DNA of 64,000 bases from Cavia porcellus. Lineage: Eukaryota > Chordata > Mammalia > Rodentia > Caviidae. Location: contig NW_026947484.1 in the NCBI RefSeq assembly GCF_034190915.1, positions 187,296,982-187,360,981 of the forward strand. The letters run 5' to 3'. The translations under genes were made by a program, and so were the position numbers. Shown here one piece after another: positions 1 to 12,452 of the stretch. The notes under the pieces were generated by a model. That model searched no databases and was not told the origin of the DNA. It was given only the letters and a program-made list of their open reading frames with translations. How positions within the stretch are numbered: the first letter of the stretch is position 1; the number at the start of each line of letters is the position of its first letter.

Positions 1-1471
1 CTGAGTCAGCAGAGCATATCTCCACCTGCTTATGTCTCCTTAGTCCGCACCATTCCTAGCTTCTGAGCCGAGTCTTTCAGAGAGCCTCCAGTAGTTGCTG
101 TTATCTGTCCGCCATGTTCTCCCGGAAGTCGGTTGGTACTTCTTAATTTTAACTTTAAGTGACCAGTTGAATCTTCTTGAATACACTTCCCTACCTATTC
201 AAAGACTTACCATTTTGCGATCAAACTCAGTCTTTAGATTACATGTTCCTTACAGAATCAAAGGTTGTATAGTCTTTAAAATCTATTAGTTTACTTTAAG
301 GCTCGTAGGAACCAAAGTATTGTCATAAACTTAAAGAATAGGAACAGAGGTCTGGAGTGTTTAAATTTAAAACCTGCTTAAAAATCACTCAGAAAGAAGC
401 ATAGCCTACACCACTAATCTAGCTCTTCTGACGTCCAACTGTTCAAGCTTGTGTCCATGTCACAGCTGATATACACCAAGCAGCAGAAAAATTCATGGCA
501 AGGGTCATAAAGAAGGGTCACTAAGGAAATCAAGGAGTAAGGGACTTAGAAAGGAATGTGAACCTGGTGATGAAAGGGTAGTGATCGGTTGGCAGGAGCT
601 CTCTCTCCATCAGCCTAATATAATCAATTTTTGTTTTATATCTAGTCCTTCAACAAAATTTCAAATCCATGCACCATCCTCAATGTAGGATCCTTCATGA
701 TCTGCTTCCATTTGACTTGCCCAGTATAATCTCTCTGTATTTTCTCTTTATGTTTATTGATCCATATACATTAAACAAGATATTCTTTCCTTCTTTGATA
801 CTTCAAGAATACTTTCCTACTTCTGTTTCTCCTTCCACTTAGTGTAGGTGCTACCTATTGGAGAAAGCCATTTGTGTATTTGTTTGCTTGTTTGTTAGAT
901 GAACATTTAACCTAATCACAAGGCTGCGTTAGGTGCTTCTCTACATTGCCCCTAAGATTACTTTCTGTGTTTCTAGCATTTAACAAAAATACTACGTTTT
1001 AGTTACTCATTTATCTTGTCTGATGTCCCCCTGAACTTCTTGAACACAGGATTTTCCTTGTTCATGGTTGTATTTCTATACTTTATTATGGCAGCTTCTT
1101 AAAAATATTTGTTAATTAATGATAGCTATGAGGAATTCTGAAGCAAAAAGTATTCTAATCTCCTCTTGAAACCAAATGTTGTGCTTATAGTTCACAGGCA
1201 GGGCGTTTTGACCAAAGCTTCTAAATTTTTAACTTTTTTTAACCAGGATATCAAATTTGCCTTTACAGTTTCCTTTGAGGGATTGTATTTAAGTATGAAT
1301 GTAGTCACAATTACATATCCTCAGATATAACTCTGGAAGAACTGTGTCTCTATAATTGTAGACAGTTGTTTTTAAATTTCTAACTTTCTAGCTTCGATCA
1401 AGCAAAACAAGGTAAACTCACTAGTGAATCCAGTGTCTGGTTTGGAACATTTATTTAATTCTTTTTTTTTT

Positions 1472-1557
1472 TTTTTCTTTTTTGGTACTGGGGATTGAAC
1501 TCACAACCTTGTGCTAGCCAGGCAGGTGCTTATGCCGCTGAGCTAAATCTCCAGCCC
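1472..1557 (-). mobile_element. ID SINE
   Basis: Reverse of the tRNA-Ala-type ID: T-run, GGTACTGGGGATTGAACTC (B box side), GCTGAGCTAAATCTCCAGCCC (A box side). TTAATTCTTTT is found on both sides as a likely TSD. Confidence 0.85.
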
Positions 1558-1768
1558 TTACTTAATTCTTTTAAAGTACTTGCTGAAGAGTAGCCTTATC
1601 TCATATCAAGGAACTCTCCCCTGCCAAGCTCTGTATTCCATGCTCTGGTCTGACATACTCAAGGCCACTCCCTCACATAATCCCCTCTCTCCATCAGTAC
1701 ATATTATTCTGACCCTTTAGTTCTTTCATGAATAAGCTGCTTCCTCAAAGAAGGACCTGTATTGTCTT

Positions 1769-2134
1769 CATTATGGTTTGTACCTAGGTGGCCCCCTAAA
1801 CCTCAAGCAATCATGGTGGTGGCTGGATCTAGTGTTTGTGATTGGTTTGTTGTCTAGTGCTGGGATTGGCAATGTGAATGCTGCACCCGCCCAGGGGCAC
1901 AGCCAGCATACAATATAAAGGAGGGAAGAAGACATGTTTTCTTTCTCTCTTGCCCTGTTTGTTCTTGCTGTTTGAGGCTGCCATGAACAGCTGCCCCTGT
2001 GCTATGCCACCTTGTCTTGGAGTCAGCAGAGTATGGACTGAAACTTCCAAAAACTGTAAGAAATAAACCTTCCCTTCCTTCATGTTGGGTGTCAGGTATT
2101 TTTTTTCAGGAATGAAAGAAAATTAATCAAGACA
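1769..2134 (+). mobile_element. Solo ERVL-MaLR LTR
   Basis: 366-bp LTR with the MaLR layout: ATTATGGTTTG start, AATAAACC polyadenylation region, ...ATTAATCAAGACA end. The 5-bp flanks are GTCTT and GCCTT (4 of 5 match). It is antisense to INVS. The short ORFs inside it are chance. Confidence 0.75.
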
Positions 2135-2289
2135 GCCTTGTTCATGCTGTGCTGAACCCTGACCTCAGTTACTGGTTTGGTAAATTGGAGGCAAGTTGGA
2201 GAAGTATTGGGGGTTTGGTTCTGAAGGAAGATATCCTGTGAGTTATTCTCCTTTGGGGAAATCTGCACTGTAGTTTCTGTTAATGGAGA

Positions 2290-2715
2290 CTACTCTCAAT
2301 CTGGTAGAGATTCTTTCATTAGTTAGAGTTCAGATAAATCTGGAGGTTCAAAATTTTTAGACACAAGCACTTAAATGTCTATGTCCCAGATCCCAGGTAA
2401 TGCAGTTTAGATGAGCATCACCCAATGGTCCATGTAGTAAAAGGCTTGGTCTTCAGCCCATGGTGCTATTGGGAGGTAGTGGAACCTTTAAGAAGCGGGG
2501 CTGAGGGGGAAGCCTTTAGATCACTTGGGGGGTAAAATGGGACCTCATACATGACCCCACCTCATTCTCTTTTGTTTCCTGACCTTAATGTGAGTGGTTT
2601 TGCTCTGCCACAAGCTCCTACCATGAGGCGTTGCATTGAACAAGCCTGAAAGCAATAGGGCCAATTGATCATGAACTGCAATCTCTGAAACTATGAGATA
2701 AAACAAACATGTTAT
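2290..2715 (+). mobile_element. LTR-like MaLR-type remnant
   Basis: Contains the familiar order GCCCATGGTGCTATTGGGAG...CCATGAGG...ATGAACTGCAATCTCTGAAACTATGAGATAAAACAAA, typical of plus-strand MaLR-type LTR 3' halves. Ends are not resolved. Confidence 0.45.
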
Positions 2716-3117
2716 CTCTTTAAAGAATAACTAAAGTACTTTCTGGATCATCTCAGATTTGTAGGCTAGCCTTTGGATGACCACGTAAAGATCCTGGAGT
2801 TACAGAGATAGGTGAATGTATAATCCCTAATTTAGGAATGCTTTTCATATACTCATGGCATTACTACAAAGTCACCTTTGTTCAAGGCTTTCATGAAGAA
2901 ATGTTATATGGATTATATGTACAAATGCTCTTAATACCAAGCACCTTGCCAAAGTATTGAAAAAGTACACATGCCTTTCAATGACCGAGATGCACTGAAT
3001 TTAATTTGTACATGGAAAGTGTATCTGTAAAGAAAATTATAAATCTTGTTTCTTATATTATGCTTAGCAGTTACTGTTATTAAATTTGTTCTGTTTTAAT
3101 GGAATTTAGTACACTTT

Positions 3118-3161
3118 AAAGTCATTGGCCTTAAAAAAAAAAAAAAAAAGTCATTGGCCTT
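3118..3161 (+). repeat. Poly(A)-only insertion with 15-bp direct repeats
   Basis: AAAGTCATTGGCCTT at 3118-3132 and 3147-3161 enclose a run of A only. This is the footprint of a target-primed insertion that delivered nothing but a tail. Confidence 0.75.
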
Positions 3162-3349
3162 GAAGAGGCTCTGGATATGAGTGACCAAACCATAGTAAGT
3201 CATTTTCCTAAATAGCTTTTCCATGCATGACCAGTAGTAGCATTACAGCATTAATATATAGGAGCATAATATAAGATAGGGTGTTAGGGGTACGAAAGAA
3301 GACATTTTGAGATTGAATTGGATATGATACCATTGGTATTTTAATTAAA

Positions 3350-3401
3350 TCTGATATTGTTGCTTTGTTATATTTTGCTGATATTGTTGCTTTGTTATAT
3401 A
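3350..3401. repeat. 25-bp tandem duplication
   Basis: CTGATATTGTTGCTTTGTTA TATTTTG-type unit is present twice in a row; recent, because the copies are identical. Confidence 0.8.
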
Positions 3402-3752
3402 TACTAAAAAGTGTGCATTTCTTTGAAGAAAAGATTTAGCTAATTCTTCATCTTTTAGGATAAATATTTACATAGGAAACAATGAAAGATTTTATTTTAA
3501 AAAGAAACACATTTCTAAATGACTATAGGAGAAAAGAAACTATCAAATAGACATACTTTATTATCGTCATCTATCCCTTTAATATTGCCTTATTTTTTTC
3601 TAATACTACTGTTAAAAAATGCCTATCATTCATGAATTCTGACAGTGAGATGACAATTTATGTCTTTTCTCCCATAGAGTTTCATTTTATCTCCATTTAA
3701 GTGGTTTACTTGTTGGTATCACCAAAGACAAAGAGAACCAACCCATATTTAA

Positions 3753-3754
<2 letters not shown>

Positions 3755-3791
<37 letters not shown>
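3755..3791. repeat. (GT)n microsatellite
   Basis: About 17 GT units with one GC interruption near the right end. Confidence 0.95.
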
Positions 3792-3793
<2 letters not shown>

Positions 3794-3839
3794 TTGTATA
3801 CCTAGAGTTAAAAATAACATTTAAAGTTTCATAAATTCA

Positions 3840-4580
3840 TTATGCAAAGAGATGTTTAATTAAATAAAAATGAGTAGATGTTAGCTGAGTCAACTTCAGT
3901 ATCTCTTCCTTTGTAGAAGGAATAGATTCACTGCCTTCCTCCTCAATGCTGAAAGCACCCGGCTCCTTATTCCCTTCACCATGAATAAGGCTGACATTTG
4001 ACAGCTTCACAAGGCTGACAGGGTTACCCAACAGCCCACCCTCCCTATTCTCAATCCAATTAGACCTCTAATCCTCCAGATGAAAGGCCCAACTGCTCAC
4101 GTTCCTCATGACAACGACAGCTATTGATTATTTGTCACCGCAGCTAACACCCTCTCTGTCGAGGCTGCTCTGACAGCAGCAAACCTACCAAATTAGACAG
4201 CACTTTATCTGCCCCGGAGGCCAAATGGCACAACAAGTAAAGGCTAATAAATGGTATAAAAATGAACAAATCATAACATTATGACAGGCTGATCGTTGCC
4301 AGCAGCCTCCCCGCGCAAGCTTGATGTTCTGTTAGACTTGCTTCTTCTCTTTCCCCTCTGCTCCAGCTCTAACTTTGACTGAATTAAAGGCCAGAACAAT
4401 TAAGGCATTTGACCAGCAAAGATAAGCCAATTGAAGTATCACCAAGGGACATAAATGTCAATAACTGACTGCCATTTGTCAATACAAACATTTTGGAGAT
4501 GGGAATGCTCAGCTTCTCCTCTCCGCTAGGTAGCACTGACTCACTTTCCAGCTGCAAGGCAGCTCGAACGGACAGTGTGT
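3840..4580. promoter_or_regulatory. Candidate conserved non-coding element in INVS intron 3
   Basis: About 740 bp without recognisable repeats and of balanced composition, unlike the AT-rich surroundings. It is dense in homeodomain and TALE-type words: CAATTAG near 4057, TGATTATTTGTCA at about 4124, TGACAGC at 4171, AATTAGACAG at 4191, TAATAAATGG, TGACAGG at about 4282 and TTGTCAATACAAAC near 4477. It has no coding phase; a 63-codon ORF on the minus strand has no familiar domain. This is the profile of a developmental enhancer; conservation itself cannot be seen here. Confidence 0.45.
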
Positions 4581-4589
4581 CGCTATTTA

Positions 4590-4646
4590 ATCAGAAGGAA
4601 AGAAAAGAAAAACGAAAAGAAAGAAAGAAAAGAGAAGAAAAAAGAA
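4590..4646. repeat. Purine-rich (GAAA-like) tract
   Basis: Imperfect AAGAAAG repeats at the right edge of the candidate conserved element. Confidence 0.8.
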
Positions 4647-4819
4647 CTTAGGTTCCCAAGGGAGGAATTATCCTATGAAGAACAATCAAGAGTCACTGGG
4701 GTGAAGCAGAGTTAGTTTTCCTTTAGAAAATATTCTAATACTAGAAAACTGCAGTGTCACCATGTTTCTTAGTTGAGAATATGCACACAATGTAAGAAAT
4801 GCTGGATCGCTGGGGAGAA

Positions 4820-5290
4820 CAAAGACATAAACTGAGACGCACGCTCATTCTTTCAGCAAATATCTTTGAGCACCAACCATGCACTGGCTCTAGACAATGA
4901 GGATAAAGTAGTGAATAAAGCAGACCAAAAAAACCCCCCAAAAGTCCTGAAACTCATGGCTGCTCTTTACATTCTGGGAGGGGGCAGAGGGAACTATAAA
5001 CGAAGATAGTAAGCAAGATACGTAAGTAAAATATGTAGTATTTTAGCTAGTGTTCAGACCTGAGGAAAAACTCTAAGAGTGAATAAAATTCAGGGTGAAT
5101 AACGCGTGTTGAGCTGGACAGGGGAACTAGATAACGAGGGAAGGAGTCAGTGACACAGTGCCTTGAGCAGAGGAAGCTGAGCGTGCAGGAGTTCCATGGG
5201 GATGTTCCCATGGCACAGCACTGCCAGCAGAGGAAAGAGGAACGCCAGGGCAGGCACCGGGTGGTAGAGAACCGGCACGGAAGTCGTTGC
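4820..5290 (+). mobile_element. Ancient mammalian repeat remnant
   Basis: TCTTTGAGCACCAACCATGCACTGGCTCTAGACAATGAGGATAAAG is the 'last part' word order of a widespread old mammalian repeat (L2/CR1 age). Edges and class are uncertain. Confidence 0.35.
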
Positions 5291-5385
5291 AGCTGATGAA
5301 GACAGAACAAGGTGAAGATCAGAAATTAGGTCATACGGATAACAGAATTCAAAACATGAGAAACTTCAGCGTTCCTAGGGAGTAC

Positions 5386-5720
5386 AGTGGTCTCTCAGTA
5401 GCCGTGAAGCCCTCATTTAAGGACCCCTGAAGATGTTAAAATCCACAAATGCTTGTCTCGTAGAAAATGACATAGTACTTGCATATAACTTACGCATCTC
5501 ATATCCTATAAATCAACTCTAGCTTATTTATAACACTCAATACAATTTATATCCTACACAAGTGGTTGTTGTACTACATTGTTTAGGGAACAAAGACAAA
5601 ACACAGTGTCTCTAAATGTTCAGTATAGGTGCGTCTTTTTTTTTTCCCTGAGTATTTTCTATCTGTGGTTGGTTGAACCTGTAGATGCACAATTCCACAA
5701 ATGTGGAGGGCCAACTGAAC
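5386..5720 (+). mobile_element. Tigger-type (Tc1/mariner) DNA transposon remnant
   Basis: Contains GTACTTGCATATAACTTACGCA, ACATTGTTTAGGGAACAAAGACAA and GGTTGGTTGAACC, and ends GTGGAGGGCCAACTGAAC, the reverse of the typical CAGTTGGCCCTCC terminal repeat. Non-autonomous, decayed. Confidence 0.65.
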
Positions 5721-6654
5721 TTAGGCTTTTATTCTGAGATGGGTATCAGCCCTAGAACAAAGGAACAGCATGACTGAGTTAGGTGAATGATCAAAAGTGA
5801 CCATTTTTGTTGATGTATTTGGTGTGGCCTGCAGAGGGAAGGTCAGAAAGAAAAGCTGTTGGAGAAATGGCTAATTTCCGATCTAGTGCAAAAAAATACA
5901 GAAATAAAATTTTCTTTAGCCATAGTAGAATATTCAGATAAAGCTGGTAACAAGTAAACTATCAAATAGTAGGATCATGTCAAAGGGAGCCAGAAGCCAG
6001 CATTGAGGGCTCCCATATGCCAAAGATGGAGCAATATGAATATCAATTAAGGATAAAAACTGTAGTGAATTGATACAGGAAACATGTTAAAATGATACTA
6101 AAACATTTTAGGCATTATTCATAATGATATGTTAAAAAAAGAACAAATTATACAGTCATCATGTAAGGATGCCAGGAAAAAACTTGTCATTTTGTAAAAG
6201 TGGTAAAAAAAAAAAAAATGGAAGTATTTCTTTTTTCTTTTCTATATAAAATATATCATTGAGTATCTTAATAGATGAGATGAAGTTTCTTTCTAGTATA
6301 CTCCTCTAGCTGATAATTAGGGGAGAGACGGTAGCACTAGAGTATCACCACGTTGCTACTCCTCATGAAACACTGGCTCTAAGAACTGAGGACCAATACT
6401 GCTAACATCACAAAATAGAGACCGTTAAACATTACATCCTTCCTGATGACAAGCACACCACAATGAAGGAGTTCTGTCAAAAAGTTAAACCTGAAAGAGA
6501 TCAAGCCTTAGATTCAGTCACAATTTATAGGGAAGACAGAGGACTGGGAGGAATAGCTCCTGGGGAGAGAATCAACATCGGACTGACGTAACCAGTCTAG
6601 ACTGAAACATCAAATCAGGGTAGAGGGTAAGCTGCAGAGGTTAAGTGACAATGA

Positions 6655-6688
6655 CAAACAAACAAACAAACAAACAAACAAACAAAAA
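6655..6688. repeat. (CAAA)n microsatellite
   Basis: Seven or eight ACAA units. Confidence 0.95.
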
Positions 6689-7181
6689 ACTGTAAAGGGA
6701 TGGGGAGAGAAAAAAGAGGGAAAAGAAAAACAAGGAGGGACAGTTCCCGAGCGTGAGTGTACAGATTAACAAAATGTAAATGTATCAAGCAGTCGCAAGC
6801 TTCTACTGTACTGTATTTGGATCCTGAATCAAAACATGTAAATAAAAGTATGATATTTATGAGACAGCTGGTAATTTAAACACTGATTTTATGATACTCC
6901 ATGTTAGATTATTCTTGTTAAATTTAAAAAATGTATTATAATGATTATATTTTTAAAATCACCTCCTTTTAGGAATACAGATTGATAAAGTGATATATCT
7001 GAGATTTGCTATAACATGGGAAGGCAAAGAGTAAATACAGCATAGTTGAAATAACAGTGGCATGACTTGGTATTTACTGAAGCTGAATGATATATGGAGA
7101 GTCACCACATTATTTTATTTTGAAATATGTTTGGCATTCTAATATAATGCAAAAAGATCTGAAGCATAAAAAAACAGTGTA

Positions 7182-7302
7182 GCCAGGTGTGGTGGCTCAT
7201 GCCTGTAATCTCAGCACTTGGGAGGCTGAGGCAGGAGGATTGCTGAGAGTTCAAGATCAGCCTGAACTGCATAGTGAAACTCTGTCTCAAAAAGACAACC
7301 CT
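7182..7302 (+). mobile_element. B1 SINE
   Basis: AGCCAGGTGTGGTGGCTCATGC...GAGAGTTCAAGATCAGCCTG...CTCTGTCTCAAAAAGAC. Confidence 0.85.
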
Positions 7303-7619
7303 TCCCTCAACTCTCCCCAAGACAACTTAGTGTAAAGCTATGATGCTTCCTCTCATATCTATAATCTGGCAGTATAAATTCAAAATTCGTTTAAAATTGA
7401 TTATAGTGTGGTGACTACAGTTACTAATGACGTTTTCTTGAAAACTGCTAAGGGAGTAGATTTGTATTCTCACCACAAATAAGTATATGAGGTAATAGAC
7501 ATGTTACTGTGCTTGAGTTAGCCAATTCATTGTGTATATGTGTCTTAAAACATCACATTGTACCCTATGAACATATATAATTTTTCTTTGTCAATTCAAA
7601 GAAATAAATAAGAGAAGAA

Positions 7620-8295
7620 AATTGGACTCCTTTTTACCACTTCCACCACTACCACTCTGGTTCAAGCCAACATCATCTCTGTTTCCTAATTAGTCTCCTT
7701 TTTTCTGCCCTATCCTTTTGGCAGTTTATTATCAACACGGAAGTTAGAATGAGACTTTCAAAATACAAGTGAGATCATATTTTTTGTAATTGAATCCATC
7801 AATAACCTCCTTTTATGCAAAGGAGTAAAAGCAGTATCCTTAAATATCAAACAGGACTTAATTAACATCCACGCAATTCTTACCCTAGCAGGACCACAAG
7901 TGGCCCCCTTACTGACTCTAAGTAACAAGCAGGCTCACATGGCTGGGCCTTGCGCTTGGCAAGCTGTCAACAGAATTGGTTCTCTCATAACTTTTAGGTT
8001 TGCTTAAATATTACTTCTTAAAATGAGGATTACCTTTATCACTCTACTAACCTTTGCAAACTCCTAGACTCCTTATCTTTCTCATCTGCCTTATTTTTTT
8101 CCATGGCAAGTATCCATATCTGACATAATATTTTGTATGTAACACCTATTTGCTTGTTTATGCTTGTTTTTCACCAACTCAGTATAAATTCCCTGAAGTC
8201 AGGGAGCTTTGTTTTGTTCACTGGTATATACCAGACACACAGAATGGTACCTTATGACGAGTCGGTGTTCAATAAATACCTGCTGAGTAAATGAA
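7620..8295 (+). mobile_element. L2 LINE, 3' end
   Basis: Starts CCACTTCCACCACTACCACTC and ends with the L2 3' hallmark GTGTTCAATAAATACCTGCTGAGTAAATGAA. Decayed, no ORF. Confidence 0.65.
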
Positions 8296-9245
8296 TCTGA
8301 AGATATGGAAGAATCTAAGAGTCCAAGGGCATCACATCTGTTTCTTGTAATGTGCTTTCCACTTCACTAACCTCTTTGCGGTGGGTTTATTTTGCTCATC
8401 CTAACAAATACAGGCTCAGCAGAGGAACGGCTGTGATCATAACTCTCCCTTCAGACGAAACCAGAAAGAGACTGAGATAGGCAGAAAGCAGCGGCTCTTC
8501 CAACAGTGATATCAGATGGCCACTCTTCCTGATTGTAATTCTAAAATCTCCACCTCCGGCAGAATCTAGAAAACATGAACATATGCTAGGCACTGTCCCA
8601 TGGTCTGCCCCTTGTTCCATTTTCCCTGGAATCCCCCTTCCCTGAATAGCTTAAGACCACACATAAACCAACAGCCCTTTGTCATCAGAGGACTTTGGAA
8701 CTCTTGATCCAGATACCACCTACAATCCTGATTTTTTTAGTTCAATAAAGTTCCTTTTTGTTTGATTCTAATTCCTATTTTGGAGTTTCCATTGGCACAG
8801 GCTCCGGAAGACAATGGACTAACAAATCTTTTGATTTTTAGACCAGTGCATTTTGCCACTATCATTCTCAGTAAAGCTTACAGTGAGGTAACACACAAGA
8901 TGATGCTCCTGGTTGTTACTGGAAAAACTATGTGATTAGACCATTTCCTCATTTAGGAGGAAACACCTACATTTACTGCAAACTAGGAAGGATACCCAGG
9001 AAGAATAATGATTAAGTCAACTCAACTGCAAACAGTACTTGGCCACTCTCTTCTATCCTAGAGCTGAAGGACAAGAAGAGGAAACTCAAAATGTGATGCA
9101 GAGTAGCCTGTGACCATTGCTTTTCAAAGCTGTTAGGTCCACAAAGCTCACTAAATGTCTAAAAGACACTGGCTGGCAGGGTGGAGCCCTAACATTGTGG
9201 GCTTTTAGGCACTTGATTTCTGTTGATCTTTCTTTAAGTAGTTGT

Positions 9246-9720
9246 AGTGGTTGACTGTGTCAATTTGAGAAGTTTAGAAGTTTAACTAAATTGGCTTAGC
9301 AATTTTACACTCTAGGGTGTAGAAGACCCACCCTAGGATGGTTCATCGCCTAGATGGCATAAAAGAGAAGCAGGAAGGATGAATGGGTTTCCACCCTTCA
9401 GAGACACTCCAGTCTCTGCCTTCAGCTTGGATGTTGTCTCCTGGCTCCAGGACAGACTTCTGCCTTAGATCATTCAGCCTTCTAGCAAAACTCTTCAGCC
9501 TTCCACTGCAGACCCATTGGCCTCCTGACACAGACTTGCATGCAATGCTACAGTGAACTCCACACCTTGGATTGAATCCTTCAGCCTCCAGCATGCAGAC
9601 ACCCTCTGCACGCTTCCTCTTCAGACTCTGTGGCTGACCATGGTAAGCCGATCTTGTAATTTCTTATATATGTATATATCTTGTATTGTATCTGTTTCTC
9701 TAGCAAAACTCTAACACAGT
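9246..9720 (+). mobile_element. MLT2-like ERVL LTR
   Basis: Starts TGACTGTGTCAATTTGAG and ends TATCTGTTTCTCTAGCAAAACTCTAACACA, the hallmarks of MLT2-type LTRs, with TATATATGTATATATC near the 3' end. Intact length is about 475 bp. Confidence 0.6.
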
Positions 9721-9918
9721 AGTTATATCTTTCAGAAGAGGCTATATTCTTATCAAACTCAGGCAGTGACTCTGATTGATATAAGCAATTATGGAGATTT
9801 CATTTTTGTTTCCAGGGGATTGTATTAGGTTTGAGAATCAAAGGGATAGAAGCACAATCTGCCACAGGGCTTCTGAAAAGACTTGCCTTCCTGTGAAAAA
9901 CGTGAATGAGATAACATT

Positions 9919-9921
9919 CCT

Positions 9922-9993
<72 letters not shown>

Positions 9994-9994
9994 T
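9919..9994. repeat. (CTTT)n microsatellite
   Basis: About 18 perfect CTTT units, which create spurious ORFs on both strands. Confidence 0.97.
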
Positions 9995-10228
9995 GCTTCT
10001 AAATTTCATGGTTATTATGCAATCCTAAAACTAAGGCAGTCATTTTGAAATGAACTCTATGGGAAGTCAGCCTAAAAGTACAAGCCAACATATTGAGGAC
10101 AGCAGGGAAGAAAGATGGAAAAACCCAGCTTCTTATTCATGTCCCTGAGTCACTGAGCTAACCAACTCTGAACATTACCTTTTTATATAAGACTGCTTGG
10201 TGTGTAAAAAAAAAAAATACATATAATC

Positions 10229-12452
10229 TGTCTTAGTTATTTTCTTGCTACTGAGACAAAATACCTGACATCCAAGGTTAAAGGGGAAGAAGTTTATTTA
10301 GCTCACAATTTCTACAGGTTTTAGTCTACAATGAGCTGGCTCCAAGGCAGACAAACATCACAGAGGAGGAATAGTTCATGGCAGGTAGAAGGAAACCAAA
10401 CAAGCAAGGGTCTTAATAGCATCTTTTGCCCCTTTAACTTATCCAAACTACTCGGGTGGGTAGTACTCATACCTCCTTAGTGCTCTTGATCCTAGCATTG
10501 CATCATGAATCAATCCTAGCATCACACACTCTAGATCCAGCCACCTATAAAAAAGTCCTTCCTCTGACTGCAGGAGGCTTTGGGGGACATCTAAACACAA
10601 ACCATAACATTCTGTCCCTGACTCTCCCCCAAAACTCACGCATAATCCTTAGGCAAAAGGCATTTAGTCCATCTCCAAAGAGTGCCAAAGTCCCTACAGT
10701 TTCAGTACTGCTGAAAGTACAAATCTGAAGTCTCCTCTGAGATTTAAGGCAAACTCTTAGCTGGGAGTCCCTGTACCAATGAAGAGAAAGTTAAACACTT
10801 TCAATATTCAATAGTGCAAGATAGACATTTCCATTCCAAAAGTTACCAATGCGCAGGGGGGGGGGAAATAGAAACAGAGCAGGGCTAACATTAAATCCCA
10901 CAGTTCCATGTACACTATTCTTGGCAATCTGTGACAAGTTGTGAGTTCCAAAGGGCTTGGGTGGCTCCACCCCTTTGGCACTACCAGTGCTTGTACCTCC
11001 CATGACTTCTTTCTTTCGCTGGCTTTGCTCACTCCTTACAGCATTCCTTCACATTTCTGGATTCTCTAAGCTTCTGTGGTCTCTACTGCACCCTTGGTTT
11101 CACCCTCACAGCTTCATATACTGCCCTGCCAGTGAAAAACGTGAAGGCTTACCAGGCCTTCTTCTGAAATCTGAGTGGAAGCCTCCATGACCCCACAATT
11201 CTTGCATTTTGCATGCATATACACCTACAATCACCTGGAGGACATCAGGGTCTGCCTCAAGCTGGAGGAGTAATCAGGCTTCCTTCTCTCTTGGCTGTAG
11301 GGGTTGAGTGCCTATGAACTAAATCTCAAGGAATGACTTTCTATCATTTTGGAATATGATGCTCTGGGGCTTTTTCCACAAAGTAAAGTCTTTCGCCTTT
11401 GCAAGTCTGAGGTTGCAAAGGCTAGAGTCTTGCTACTTCTTATGATGCCCTCAGGCCTTCTTTTCTGTTGCCTTCTTCTAAAATACTTAGTTTTTTCTTG
11501 CTAATCTTTTCTGTGATGAATTTCTCTTCTGTTCTATCTTTGAAGGCTGCAACTTTTCTGGATCTTCCTTTCTGGTCAAATTCAAATGTTTCAAATCATT
11601 TTGCTGGGTTCTTTGCTCCTGATTTTCTACATAAATCTTGTTAAAAGGCTCCAATAGCATTCATACCACTATCTCAACATTAGACAATGTTGAAATTTCT
11701 TTAATTATATTAATTAGTCCACCACTCTTACTCTCAGTCTCAGGTAAAGTCTCTGGATATAAGCAAAATGGATATAAGCAAAATGCAGACAAACTTTCTG
11801 TTAAGGTATAACACATCATCTGGAGTACAAAAATGAGTAAGTCCTCATTCCCAGAAGAAACCTCCTGAGCCTTGTCTTTACCAGTAGGATTCTATTAACC
11901 TTCCGGTCTTTTGGGTTCTGACCAGAATCTCACATCAAGTACCACTGAAGATGTTCCAGCTCTACTTTTTCAGCTAGCATCTGCCAGCCTCTCTAAACTC
12001 TCCCCAAAAGCTATTCCCAAAGGTTCCTGAACCACATGGACAGGTATAGTCACAGCAACAGTGTTACTTCTCTGACACCAAATTCTGTCTTACTCTCCTC
12101 ACTGATGAGAGAAAATACCTTACATCCAAAGTTAAAGGGAAAACATTTATTTAGTTCATAATTTTTCAGGTTTTAGCCCATAGTCGGTTGGCTCCAAGGC
12201 AGGGTGGCATGGAAGACCAGAATTACAGAGGAGCAATAGTTCATGACAGGCAGAAGGTAACAAAACAGCATCTTTCTGCTGCTTTATCTTATCCAAACTA
12301 CTTAGGGTGGGTAGCACTCACACCCTTAATCCTAGTGCCCTTGATCCTAGCATTAAACCATGAATCAATTCCAGCATCATATACTCTAGATCCAGCCACC
12401 TCTGAATAAGCCCTATCTATGACTGCATGAGGCCATTGGAGACACCTAAACC
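10229..12452 (-). mobile_element. LTR-internal-LTR ERVL-MaLR provirus relic
   Basis: Two minus-strand LTR copies (3' LTR 10229-10609, 5' LTR 12086 to about 12452, right end eroded) share the same order of landmarks: TGTCTTA, ACAAAATACCTGACATCC-like, GTTTATTTAG, GGCTCCAAGGCAG, TCTAGATCCAGCCACCT. Between them are about 1.5 kb of internal MaLR-type sequence with no intact gene. Just inside the 5' LTR the minus strand reads TGGTGTCAGAGAAGT, resembling the leucine-tRNA primer-binding site of ERVL elements. It lies in sense orientation to INVS transcription. Confidence 0.75.

Noticed and set aside
3840..4031. 63-codon minus-strand ORF as an INVS exon
   Set aside because: No ankyrin pattern, no fitting splice sites; more likely part of a regulatory block.
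9791..10048. ORFs on both strands over the CTTT array
   Set aside because: Produced by the tetranucleotide microsatellite; poly-LSFF and KKER peptides only.
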